A model generated the notes under the pieces. It made no database searches and was not told where the DNA came from. It was given only the letters and a program-made list of their open reading frames with translations. The translations under genes were made by a program, and so were the position numbers. From assembly GCF_015207755.1 (NCBI RefSeq), contig NZ_JADEWH010000002.1, forward strand, positions 310,001 to 374,000: 64,000 bases of DNA. Direction: 5' to 3'. Positions within the stretch are counted from its first letter, which is position 1; every line of letters starts with the position of its first letter. Below, one piece after another: positions 37,050-44,747 of this stretch. The DNA comes from Nodularia sp. LEGE 06071. Its GTDB lineage: Bacteria; Cyanobacteriota; Cyanobacteriia; Cyanobacteriales; Nostocaceae.

Positions 37050-37559
37050 ATGATCATAATCATCATGGGTGTCTCCGGTTCCGGAAAAACCACCATCGGT
37101 CAACTATTAGCCGATGCCTTAAACTGGGAATTTAAAGACGCTGATGACTTTCACTCCCTAGATAATATCGAAAAAATGCGGCTAGGTATTCCCCTCAATG
37201 ATGCCGATAGAAAACCTTGGCTAAAAGACTTGCAAACAGCGATCGCACTATGGTTAAAAGAAAATGCCAATATAGTCTTAGCCTGTTCCGCCCTCAAAGC
37301 TGATTATCGCCAATATTTAGTATTAGATAGCGATGGGCAAAGCCCCGCCGGAGGCGAACGCATCCAGCTAATTTACCTCCACGGCAATTTAGATTTGCTC
37401 CAACAGCGACTCATCGGACGGCAAAACCATTTTATGTCAGAAAAACTCCTCAACAGCCAATTAGATGCCCTTGAGGAGCCGGATGATGCCATTTTTGTAG
37501 ATGTTTCTGAGCCACCGCAATTAATTGTGCAGAACCTGAAAACGGTTCTAGGGCTTTAG
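37050..37559 (+). CDS. gntK: Gluconokinase
   Basis: 169 residues. P-loop M-G-V-S-G-S-G-K-T-T (6-15), D-A-D-D-F-H, N-I-E-K-M-R-L-G-I-P-L-N-D-A-D-R-K-P-W-L and V-L-A-C-S-A-L-K are diagnostic of GntK, which phosphorylates gluconate to 6-phosphogluconate for the pentose phosphate pathway. Relative to E. coli GntK, there is an extra segment of about eight residues (around S-D-G-Q-S-P-A-G-G-E-R) after Y-R-Q-Y-L, encoded by a dispersed palindromic repeat at 37329-37364. It is followed 16 bp later by the HipA-like kinase gene, so the three may be cotranscribed. Confidence 0.88.
   Translation: MIIIIMGVSGSGKTTIGQLLADALNWEFKDADDFHSLDNIEKMRLGIPLNDADRKPWLKDLQTAIALWLKENANIVLACSALKADYRQYLVLDSDGQSPAGGERIQLIYLHGNLDLLQQRLIGRQNHFMSEKLLNSQLDALEEPDDAIFVDVSEPPQLIVQNLKTVLGL
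37329..37364. repeat. Palindromic dispersed repeat inserted in frame in gntK
   Basis: The core GCGATGGGCAAAGCCCCG followed by CCGGAGGCGAACGC matches the reverse complement of 59535-59570 with three mismatches over about 30 bp. GGCAAAGCC and the CGCCGGAGGCG palindromic parts are clear. It codes for an extra loop in gluconokinase and keeps the frame. Confidence 0.75.
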
Positions 37560-37575
37560 GTAGGCGATTTCAAGC

Positions 37576-38469
37576 ATGACAGAACAGTTTCCCATCATGA
37601 AGATTCCGCCAGATGCACCTGAAGCTGATGAGGATTTAGGAACAAAAGAGAAGTTTTGGTTTCGCTATCAAAATCGACCTTACCTGTACAAAAAAACCAG
37701 ACAAAACACAGGTGAGGACTGGTCGGAAAAGATAGCATCTGAGTTGTGTAATCTGTTGGACTTACCCCATGCTGTTTATGAATTAGCCACATTTAATGAT
37801 GAAAATGGCATTATTACGCCTTGTTTTTTACCTGAACGTGGAATCCTAACTCTGGGGAATGAAATTCTGGCTCCAATAGTATCCGATTATCCACAAGATT
37901 CTAAAGACCTGACTAAACACACCATTAAAAATATATCTAACGCTTTAGAAAGTGGCTCGGTCAATTTACCCCTTGACTGCATACTACCAGCAGGAATTAG
38001 CCTGGCAATAGAAGTTTTTGTGGGATATTTACTTTTAGATGCTTGGATAGGCAATACTGATAGACATCACGAAAACTGGGCATACATAATTTTTGCCGAG
38101 AAGATTCATTTAGCCCCAACTTATGACCACGCTTCTAGCATTGGTAGAGAAATGTCCGATGAAAAAAGACGCTTGAAGCTGAACAATAAATCTGTCACAG
38201 GTTATGCCGAAAAGTGTCGTTCCTTGATTTATCCTAGTTCTGGAGGAGAAAAACCTCTGAAAACTTTTGATGCTTTTCGTGAAGTCCAACAACTTTATCC
38301 AGAAGCTGCCAGGGTATGGTTAGAGAAACTAGCAAGGTTGTCCAGCAATGATACGTTAAAGCTATTTGAACGCATACCATCTCATCGCATATCACCAACA
38401 GCAATTGAATTTGCCCAAACAATATTGAAATTTAATCAAAATAGATTGCTAAAACTGCTGGACACCTGA
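37576..38469 (+). CDS. HipA-like Ser/Thr kinase lacking the HipA N-terminal subdomain (HipT-like)
   Basis: 297 residues. The C-terminal core of HipA kinases is clear: G-N-T-D-R-H-H-E-N-W (159-168, catalytic D162) and L-A-P-T-Y-D-H-A-S-S (179-188, metal-binding D184), with E-K-I-A-S-E-L at ~51-57 and an Arg/Lys-rich stretch D-E-K-R-R-L-K-L. HipA toxins phosphorylate aminoacyl-tRNA synthetases and cause persistence. Here the N-terminal beta-rich subdomain of HipA is absent, as in the HipT protein of the HipBST system. The stop codon is 2 bp before the next gene, which seems to carry the missing subdomain. No HipB-type DNA-binding antitoxin gene is next to it. Confidence 0.75.
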   Translation: MTEQFPIMKIPPDAPEADEDLGTKEKFWFRYQNRPYLYKKTRQNTGEDWSEKIASELCNLLDLPHAVYELATFNDENGIITPCFLPERGILTLGNEILAPIVSDYPQDSKDLTKHTIKNISNALESGSVNLPLDCILPAGISLAIEVFVGYLLLDAWIGNTDRHHENWAYIIFAEKIHLAPTYDHASSIGREMSDEKRRLKLNNKSVTGYAEKCRSLIYPSSGGEKPLKTFDAFREVQQLYPEAARVWLEKLARLSSNDTLKLFERIPSHRISPTAIEFAQTILKFNQNRLLKLLDT

Positions 38470-38471
38470 AT

Positions 38472-39236
38472 ATGAAAAGATTATTTTTAGCTTGGCAAGA
38501 TCCCAATACTCGCGCTTGGTTTCCCATTGGGCGTTTAAACTTTGACGGTAAACAGTATCAATTTGTTTATACACAAGGTGCATTAGCAGCTCAAGCTCAA
38601 TATGGGTTTCCCGGATTACTTTCTTTCCCAGACTTGAACAAGGTATATACATCGATGGAACTGTTCCCTTTGTTCTGCAATCGATTAAAGCGACATTCTC
38701 GCCCAGACTATAAAAATTATATTGAATGGCTCAACATTCCTGAAGGTGAAGATGACCCCATTTCTATCCTTTCGCGGAGTGGTGGACGCAAGGCCACAGA
38801 TAACTTTGAAGTTTTCCCTGATCCACAGCCAGATGCAAATAACTTATACCATATCCATTTTTTTGCACATGGACTCAGACATCTTCCGACTTGTGCAACT
38901 GAACGGATTAATCAACTACAACCGTGGGAACTTTTATACTTAGCTCACGAATTTCAAAATCCCTACGATCAAAAGGCTTTACTCTTATGTACTGAGGATC
39001 ATCATATTGTCGGTTATTGTCCTCGGTACATTGTGGATGATGTTTTTCAACTCAAAAACAAAAATCCAGAACTTGTGAAAGTACAAGTTGAACGTGTCAA
39101 CCCAGCACCTACCCCACTCCAGCTACGTTTGTTGTGTAGTATGACCGCAGAATGGCATGAAGATTTTCATCCCTTTTCCAGCCAGGAGTATCAGCAAATT
39201 GTCGCTGATATCCCCACTGGGTGTAGTACTCCCTAA
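38472..39236 (+). CDS. HipS/HipA-N-like domain fused to a HIRAN domain
   Basis: 254 residues. Residues ~1-110 (W-F-P-I-G-R-L-N-F-D-G, Y-Q-F-V-Y-T-Q-G, P-G-L-L-S-F-P-D-L, E-L-F-P-L-F-C-N-R-L) resemble the N-terminal subdomain of HipA, which in HipBST is the separate HipS antitoxin. Residues ~126-215 resemble a HIRAN domain, known from HLTF-like helicases as a binder of DNA 3' ends: F-F-A-H-G-L-R-H-L, E-F-Q-N-P-Y-D-Q-K-A-L-L-L and V-G-Y-C-P-R-Y-I. It directly follows the HipA-like kinase. Both assignments are by motif and need profile searches; the HIRAN half is the more certain. Confidence 0.7.
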   Translation: MKRLFLAWQDPNTRAWFPIGRLNFDGKQYQFVYTQGALAAQAQYGFPGLLSFPDLNKVYTSMELFPLFCNRLKRHSRPDYKNYIEWLNIPEGEDDPISILSRSGGRKATDNFEVFPDPQPDANNLYHIHFFAHGLRHLPTCATERINQLQPWELLYLAHEFQNPYDQKALLLCTEDHHIVGYCPRYIVDDVFQLKNKNPELVKVQVERVNPAPTPLQLRLLCSMTAEWHEDFHPFSSQEYQQIVADIPTGCSTP

Positions 39237-40210
39237 ACTTGATGAGAGGCCAGAAAAGCATCAACTTCAGCCGCAGTCGGTTGAGAAGCGATCGCACCTG
39301 GTTTAATAGTAGTCAGCGCCCCCACAGCATTAGCATAAGCAACAATCCGTTTAGCTGTTTCGGCATCCTGCAAACCTTGAATACCATGTTGACTTAGTTG
39401 GTGGGTAAATCCTGCCAAAAAACTATCCCCAGCACCAGTTGTATCCACAACATCAATCGGATAAGAAGGTAAATTCCCCTCATTTTCACCCAAACAATAG
39501 GCGCAACCATGTTCACCATCTGTCACCAGCACCCCATCAATAGAAGCCATACGGTAAGTAATAGCTCCTGGGTCTGTGGTATCAAATAGCCATTCCGCCT
39601 CTTCTTTAGAAAGTTTGAGAAAATCAACTCGCTTCAATATCCCTTGGATTTTTTGGCGCGCCATATCCGCATCTTGCCAAAATACAGGTCGCCAGTTCAC
39701 ATCCAGAATAATCTTCAGGTCGTATTTTTCTGCTAATTCTAAGGTGCGATGAATTGCCTGCTCACTTTCAGGATAGGCTAATTCCAGAGTCCCCAATACC
39801 AAAAAGTCAGCCTCTTGAAACAGTGACTCTGGCAATTTTTCAGCTTGTAAGCGGGTATCAGCAAATTCAGCAGTGTCATACTCACCAAATCCGGCAAAAT
39901 TGCGATCGCCTGACATATCCCGCACCACATAAACTTGCCTCGTTGGTGCTGTAGAATGGCGTTGCACCCCTGTGGTATCCACACCAATTTCTTCTAATAG
40001 CTTAACTAATTCATTCCCTGGCTGATCTTCACCAACAGCCCCAATAAAACCTGCGGGAGTTCCTAATTTCACCAAAGCACAGGCCACATTAGCTGGCGCG
40101 CCACCTGGGTAAGGAGTCCAAGACTTCACCTCTTCTAGCGTTAGCCCCAATTGGTCAGCTAAACAATCAAACAAAATTTCACCAAGGCACAAAACACGGG
40201 GATTGCTCAT
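39233..40210 (-). CDS. PfkB-family carbohydrate kinase, fructokinase-like
   Basis: 325 residues. L-C-L-G-E-I-L-F-D-C-L near the start, Y-P-G-G-A-P-A-N-V-A-C-A-L-V-K-L-G, and the catalytic C-terminal block D-T-T-G-A-G-D-S-F-L-A-G-F (base D in G-A-G-D) define the PfkB family. The G-A-P-A-N-V-A and F-R-x-x-L-W-like features fit fructokinases more than ribokinases. It would feed sucrose-derived fructose into glycolysis. It is convergent with the HIRAN gene, with a 4-bp overlap of the stop regions. A promoter for this gene should lie in 40211-40566. Confidence 0.85.
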   Translation of the reverse strand: MSNPRVLCLGEILFDCLADQLGLTLEEVKSWTPYPGGAPANVACALVKLGTPAGFIGAVGEDQPGNELVKLLEEIGVDTTGVQRHSTAPTRQVYVVRDMSGDRNFAGFGEYDTAEFADTRLQAEKLPESLFQEADFLVLGTLELAYPESEQAIHRTLELAEKYDLKIILDVNWRPVFWQDADMARQKIQGILKRVDFLKLSKEEAEWLFDTTDPGAITYRMASIDGVLVTDGEHGCAYCLGENEGNLPSYPIDVVDTTGAGDSFLAGFTHQLSQHGIQGLQDAETAKRIVAYANAVGALTTIKPGAIASQPTAAEVDAFLASHQV

Positions 40211-40566
40211 TTCATGAATCCAGAATCTGAGATTTTCGATTTTGAGTTACTAATTCCAGTATAAAAGCTACAACACTCTTAACTCATCTATCGCCAGTCC
40301 TAAACTCAACAAAATACCACTTTTTGCTACTATCATCCCCAATATATCCTCCTATTCTTCCGGTTTTAATTATGCATTATTACGGTTTTATTGGAAAAAA
40401 AATCTTCAAAAAAAACTAATTTTAACTACGTATGACGAACACAGGAAAATCTAAAGAAAATCTAGTCAATTCCAGACTGCCATAACTTAAAACTCCTCCC
40501 AACAAAAGAATCTTCTAGAATTAAAAGAGGATTAAGTACATATACCAAGGGAGGATAGAAAAAGTT
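40211..40566. other. Intergenic region between divergent genes, nothing specific seen
   Basis: 356 bp. It contains the Shine-Dalgarno of the LuxR-type gene (GGGAGG near 40549) and AT-rich promoter-like sequence. I see no inverted repeat or RNA gene. Confidence 0.5.
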
Positions 40567-40830
40567 ATGGCTGGTGGCGCGTCTGGGACCCCTGTTAGTC
40601 TGTCAGACAGAGAATTGCAAATCATCGACTTAGTGGCCGCTGGCTTAACTAACCAAGATATTGCAGTCAAACTGGAGATTAGCAAACGTACAGTTGATAA
40701 CCATATCAGCAATATTCTCACCAAAACCCAAACCGACAACCGAGTGGCTCTCGTCCGTTGGGCTTTGCAGTGGGGGAAAATCTGCTTAGATGAAGTGAAT
40801 TGCTGTGTTTTACCCATCCGGAAAGATTAA
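40567..40830 (+). CDS. pedR: Small LuxR-type regulator, PedR-like
   Basis: 87 residues, almost only a GerE/LuxR helix-turn-helix: L-S-D-R-E-L-Q-I-I-D-L-V-A-A-G-L, D-I-A-V-K-L-E-I-S-K-R-T-V-D-N-H-I-S-N-I-L. The C-terminus has two cysteines in E-V-N-C-C-V-L-P plus one in K-I-C-L-D-E. PedR of Synechocystis is a redox-responsive regulator of this size that responds to photosynthetic electron transport through thioredoxin and a C-terminal cysteine. The size and the cysteine position match; the symbol is given on that basis. A strong GGGAGG ribosome binding site precedes the ATG. Confidence 0.75.
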   Translation: MAGGASGTPVSLSDRELQIIDLVAAGLTNQDIAVKLEISKRTVDNHISNILTKTQTDNRVALVRWALQWGKICLDEVNCCVLPIRKD

Positions 40831-41013
40831 ACAATTTCTGGGTGTGTACTAATTTTTCGACTCACGCCTTTATTTTCAGGTGAATCTTTAGCGTAAATTC
40901 TGACCGGCATCGAAATCAAGCAATCATCAACAAAAATTAGCAACAATTTCCCGCCTCAAGCGTTACATTTATGAAGTCTATATTGCTCCATCAGCGAGGA
41001 GAGCAGTGTTTTT

Positions 41014-41667
41014 ATGAATACTTCAGCTTCTGTTCAAGGTAGCTCGTCTACCTTTGATTTTTTTAGCTTTGATTTTACCGCACCGCAACCAACACAAGAT
41101 GCTGAGTTACTCAGACAGCTATCATTCATCCCAGGGTTGAGAGAAATGATGCTACTGCGGCAGGTTCACGCCCTAGAACACGCCACTGTTTGGATTTTGA
41201 GTGAAGCCAACAGCGCCTATGCACCCAAAGGCAGACCCACAAAAGTGCAGGTAGATAACGAATTATTAGGCGGCTTGTCTACAGAACAAGGATTCTACCT
41301 TTATGGTGAAGTGAACATCAGTGATTTGCGGCGGGCGGTGACACTAGGCTTAAATCGTCTCATCAATGGTGAATGGGATTTAGCCGTGCATCCTCGCTGT
41401 GGCACAAATGTATCAGTTGCCATGCTGTTAACAGCCGGACTAGCTCTCGGTGTCAATCTGTTACTACCATTCCGACCAATTGAGCAATTAATCGGCTTAG
41501 GAATAGCCGCTACCACAGCAGCAGAACTCGCACCTGATTTAGGTTCCATAGCCCAGCGCTACCTAACCACAGCCATTCCCTTTAACCTAGCAATTGAAAA
41601 TATTACTCTGACTCGCGACCTTTGGGGACGACAGGGACATTTCGTCAAAGTCAGTTGGCAAGAGTGA
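41014..41667 (+). CDS. DUF6391 family membrane protein
   Basis: 217 residues. Hallmarks are the V-H-A-L-E-H-A-T-V-W-I-L block near residue 52, followed by F-Y-L-Y-G and H-P-R-C-G-T-N-V near 129. The hydrophobic stretches at ~133-150 and ~155-172 suggest two membrane helices. The H-x-x-E-H of the first block resembles an M48-like zinc motif (H-E-x-x-H order reversed), but this is not proof of protease activity. Function unknown. A GGAGAG ribosome binding site lies 11 nt before the ATG. Confidence 0.75.
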   Translation: MNTSASVQGSSSTFDFFSFDFTAPQPTQDAELLRQLSFIPGLREMMLLRQVHALEHATVWILSEANSAYAPKGRPTKVQVDNELLGGLSTEQGFYLYGEVNISDLRRAVTLGLNRLINGEWDLAVHPRCGTNVSVAMLLTAGLALGVNLLLPFRPIEQLIGLGIAATTAAELAPDLGSIAQRYLTTAIPFNLAIENITLTRDLWGRQGHFVKVSWQE

Positions 41668-41890
41668 CCACTTTTCTAGTCATTGCATAGCCTCAGCTAC
41701 CTTGAATGTGTCGGTATACTGCTGGAATTTAAATATCAGCCCATTTCTCAGCGTATAGACATGAGAAAAATCCAATGTATAGCAACCCCCAAGAAGGTTA
41801 AAACATAAACGGATAATTAGGTCGGCGTAAATAAAGTTAACTGGATAGGGTCGTCATTTGTCATTAGTCACATTGGGAAGTCACAATTTT

Positions 41891-41940
41891 CCCCCCTGCT
41901 CCCTGCTCCCTGCTCCCCTGCTTCTTCCCCCACTCCCCAG
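41891..41940. repeat. Tandem CCCTGCT heptamer array
   Basis: CCCCCCTGCTCCCTGCTCCC then TGCTCCCCTGCTTCTTCCCC. Four near-perfect heptamers run up to 7 bp before the glycosyltransferase start codon at 41947, so they fill its leader. Confidence 0.75.
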
Positions 41941-41946
41941 CTATAT

Positions 41947-42939
41947 ATGAGAAAGCTTTACTTCTTAGTTCCAGGTACTCATGGCAAATTCGCCTGCGGT
42001 GGACTGTGGGCAGAATTAAAAACAGTTAAACTAGCGCAGCAAATCTGTGATGCTGATGTCGTCACTTATCGCCAAAGAGAAACAGACCAACTATTTATTG
42101 ATGATTTGCTGGCAGAAAAAAATTTAGATGCGGCAATTTTTGTGATTAGCTGGGGATTTGATATCGCCCCACTAGCAGCCAAGCTTAAGCAGTACAATGT
42201 TATTTACCATGCCCACAGCGCAGGTTACAAATTTCGCCTCCCTGCGAGTATTCCCATCATCACAGTTAGCCGCAACACAATGGGATATTGGGGGCAGAAA
42301 TCGCCTAATTCTCTGATATATTATTTGCCCAATCAAATTAGTAACGAATTTAAAAATTTACATCTAAAGCGAGATATTGATGTTTTAGTTCAAGCCCGAA
42401 AATCTTCTGAGTATTTAATCCAAGAATTGATTCCGGCTTTGCAGCAACAGTGTCAAGTAAAATTAGTTGATTCTTATGTAGAAGATTTACCTGGGCTATT
42501 TAATCAGGCAAAAATTTACCTGTATGACTCTGCCGAATATTGGGCGCAACAACCTGTGAGTGAAGGCTTTGGACTACAGCCAATGGAAGCTCTTGCTTGT
42601 GGCTGTCAGGTGTTTTCCAGTGTCAACGGTGGACTTTCAGATTATTTAGATCCTGGGTTTAATTGCTATAAAATCGCCGGATACTCAAAAGAATATGATG
42701 TGCAACGTGTAATCAAGTCGCTAAAATCTGCACAAAGTATCGATATGCCCGAAGAGTTTTTTGCCGAGTATCGAACTGAAAATATTCTCCAGAGATTGCA
42801 AGTTATTTTGGATGAAATCAACGAATTTTTTGATCACAAAATCAACTTTTCCGGCAATATTCAGGATTTGTCCCCAACTCGTGTGGCCAAACTACGCATT
42901 CAGAACATATACAAAAAAATCAGGCAGAAATACTTTTAG
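41947..42939 (+). CDS. Glycosyltransferase, GT-B type
   Basis: 330 residues. F-L-V-P-G-T-H-G-K-F-A-C-G-G-L at the start is an unusual N-terminus. The middle (V-I-Y-H-A-H-S-A-G-Y) and the donor-side motif V-S-E-G-F-G-L-Q-P-M-E-A-L-A-C-G-C-Q-V-F fit a GT4-like retaining enzyme with its E-x(7)-E pattern. It lacks the longer C-terminus of family members (usual 360-400). Acceptor and sugar are unknown. It is monocistronic, with a heptameric repeat as leader. Confidence 0.8.
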   Translation: MRKLYFLVPGTHGKFACGGLWAELKTVKLAQQICDADVVTYRQRETDQLFIDDLLAEKNLDAAIFVISWGFDIAPLAAKLKQYNVIYHAHSAGYKFRLPASIPIITVSRNTMGYWGQKSPNSLIYYLPNQISNEFKNLHLKRDIDVLVQARKSSEYLIQELIPALQQQCQVKLVDSYVEDLPGLFNQAKIYLYDSAEYWAQQPVSEGFGLQPMEALACGCQVFSSVNGGLSDYLDPGFNCYKIAGYSKEYDVQRVIKSLKSAQSIDMPEEFFAEYRTENILQRLQVILDEINEFFDHKINFSGNIQDLSPTRVAKLRIQNIYKKIRQKYF

Positions 42940-43372
42940 GAATTTTTGCTGTGAGTGTCCCTAATTATTTGGGTTATCTCAGATTTTACTACATATTTGA
43001 TTTTATGTAAAATGTATAGTGGAATGCAGTTATTCATAAAAGTTATCCTTGCTTACGCAAAGGGCAATCATTAGATTTATTTATCATCAAAAATCAAATA
43101 AAAACGATTATTTGGTGCTGAAGTAGTCTAGTATACATTTATCCTAAATAAGATCATTCTGAAGCGTCAGTTTGTCTCAACCTACATCTGAATTGCCGTC
43201 TGGATAATCAGCTTACATAAGTTATATTTAATTCTTCCCACCAACTGGCTGTTACTAAAACTGTAACCATCTAAAGTTTTGCCTATTCTAAATGCAATAG
43301 TAAACAATCGAAACATAATTTAGCGTCCATTTTGATAGACAGCTAAAAACGTTGGGCAAACGAGGTAGCAGA
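42940..43372. other. Intergenic region upstream of the serpin gene, nothing specific seen
   Basis: 433 bp of AT-rich DNA without a recognisable RNA or repeat. The serpin promoter should lie in it. Confidence 0.45.
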
Positions 43373-44701
43373 ATGAATCGGCAGAAATTAAGTGGTGTGG
43401 AAAAAAACTTCCTACAAAGACGTTATGGTGTCAGTCTAGGAAGACGCTACGTTTTGGCAGCAGCTAGTGTTGTTCTGTTCAGTGTGTTAGGGTGTTCCCA
43501 GGTTAGTGGTAGTGCAAATTCCCTGACACAATCTGATCTACCTTATTCAGAGACTCGATTGCCAAAAAAAACATTAATTTCTGATGCAAAACTCGTGAAT
43601 GCTAATAATAAATTTGGCTTCAAACTGTTTTCAGAAATTTGGAAAAATAACAGTAGTAAAGATAACATTTTTGTTTCTCCTTCAAGTGTCGCGATCGCCC
43701 TGGCTATGGCATATAATGGAGCCAGTGGTTCTACTCAACAAGCAATGGCGAAGACCCTAGAATTACAGGGGATGAGTCTACCAGAAATTAACTCTGCTTA
43801 CGCCACATTAAAAGAGTTGCTAGAAAATCCTGATCCGCAAGTGCAACTGACTATTGCTAACTCCCTATGGGCAAATAAAGAAGCCACTTTGCAGCCAAAT
43901 TTTCTCCAAAGCACCCAGGAATTCTACAAAGCCAAGGTTACGAATTTAGACTTTAAAGATGCGGCATCTGCCAATACTATCAATAAGTGGGTCAAAGACA
44001 GTACTCGTGGAAAAATCAACCAAATAGTTGAAGAAATTCCACCTGATCAGGTGTTGTTTCTGATTAACGCCATATATTTTAAAGGAGAATGGAGCAATCA
44101 GTTTGATAAATCACAAACTGCCAAACATCCTTTTAACTCAATCTCTGGACAACAGAAGCAACAAATGATGATGTCGCAAACTGGCGAATATAGATACTAT
44201 GAAAACGACCAGTTTCAGGCAGTGAGTTTACCTTATGGCGAAGATGGCAAAGTCAGCTTTTATATCTTCTTGCCTAAAGAGGATTCTAACCTGCAAACCT
44301 TTTATCAAAACTTGAATTTTGATAACTGGGAAAAATGGATGTCTCAGTTGAGAAATCGGGATGGATTTATTCGCTTACCCCGCTTTAAAACAGACTATGA
44401 TGTCACACTCAATGATGCACTCAAAGCTTTAGGGATGGAGGAAGCTTTTAGCAATCAAGCTAATTTTTCTGGTATGGGTACTAATTTGAAAATTAGTGAA
44501 GTCAAACATAAAACATTTGTTGAGGTCAACGAACAAGGTACAGAAGCCGCCGCTGCGACATCAGTAGGAATGGTACCAACATCTTTTAGACAAAAACCAG
44601 AACCTTTCCGCATGATTGTTGACCGTCCCTTTTTCTCTGCGATTCGAGATAATCAAACAGGCAGCATTTTGTTTATGGGTTCAATTACAGACCCACAGTA
44701 G
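43373..44701 (+). CDS. Serpin-family protease inhibitor, lipoprotein
   Basis: 442 residues from the ATG at 43373 (seven further codons are open upstream to 43352). V-L-F-S-V-L-G-C is a lipobox, so the protein is probably lipid-anchored outside the inner membrane. The serpin core includes N-I-F-V-S-P-S-S-V-A-I-A-L-A-M, L-F-L-I-N-A-I-Y-F-K-G-E-W, and F-V-E-V-N-E-Q-G-T-E-A-A-A-A-T, the reactive-loop hinge, followed by D-R-P-F-F-S-A-I-R. The hinge keeps the G-T-E-A-A-A-A-T pattern needed for inhibitory insertion. Counting from it places P1 at Thr in M-V-P-T-S, suggesting an elastase- or subtilisin-like target. Confidence 0.9.
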   Translation: MNRQKLSGVEKNFLQRRYGVSLGRRYVLAAASVVLFSVLGCSQVSGSANSLTQSDLPYSETRLPKKTLISDAKLVNANNKFGFKLFSEIWKNNSSKDNIFVSPSSVAIALAMAYNGASGSTQQAMAKTLELQGMSLPEINSAYATLKELLENPDPQVQLTIANSLWANKEATLQPNFLQSTQEFYKAKVTNLDFKDAASANTINKWVKDSTRGKINQIVEEIPPDQVLFLINAIYFKGEWSNQFDKSQTAKHPFNSISGQQKQQMMMSQTGEYRYYENDQFQAVSLPYGEDGKVSFYIFLPKEDSNLQTFYQNLNFDNWEKWMSQLRNRDGFIRLPRFKTDYDVTLNDALKALGMEEAFSNQANFSGMGTNLKISEVKHKTFVEVNEQGTEAAAATSVGMVPTSFRQKPEPFRMIVDRPFFSAIRDNQTGSILFMGSITDPQ

Positions 44702-44711
44702 TAAGAGTAAA

Positions 44712-44737
44712 TTTTTTGACTTTTGACTTTTGACTTA
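44712..44737. repeat. Tandem TTTTGAC heptamer array after the serpin gene
   Basis: Three copies of TTTTGAC lie between the convergent ends of the serpin and permease genes. Confidence 0.75.
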
Positions 44738-44747
44738 CCCTTGGGGT

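Noticed and set aside
40521-40817. 98-codon frame opposite the LuxR-type gene
   Set aside because: It is the antisense shadow of a clearly conserved regulator gene.
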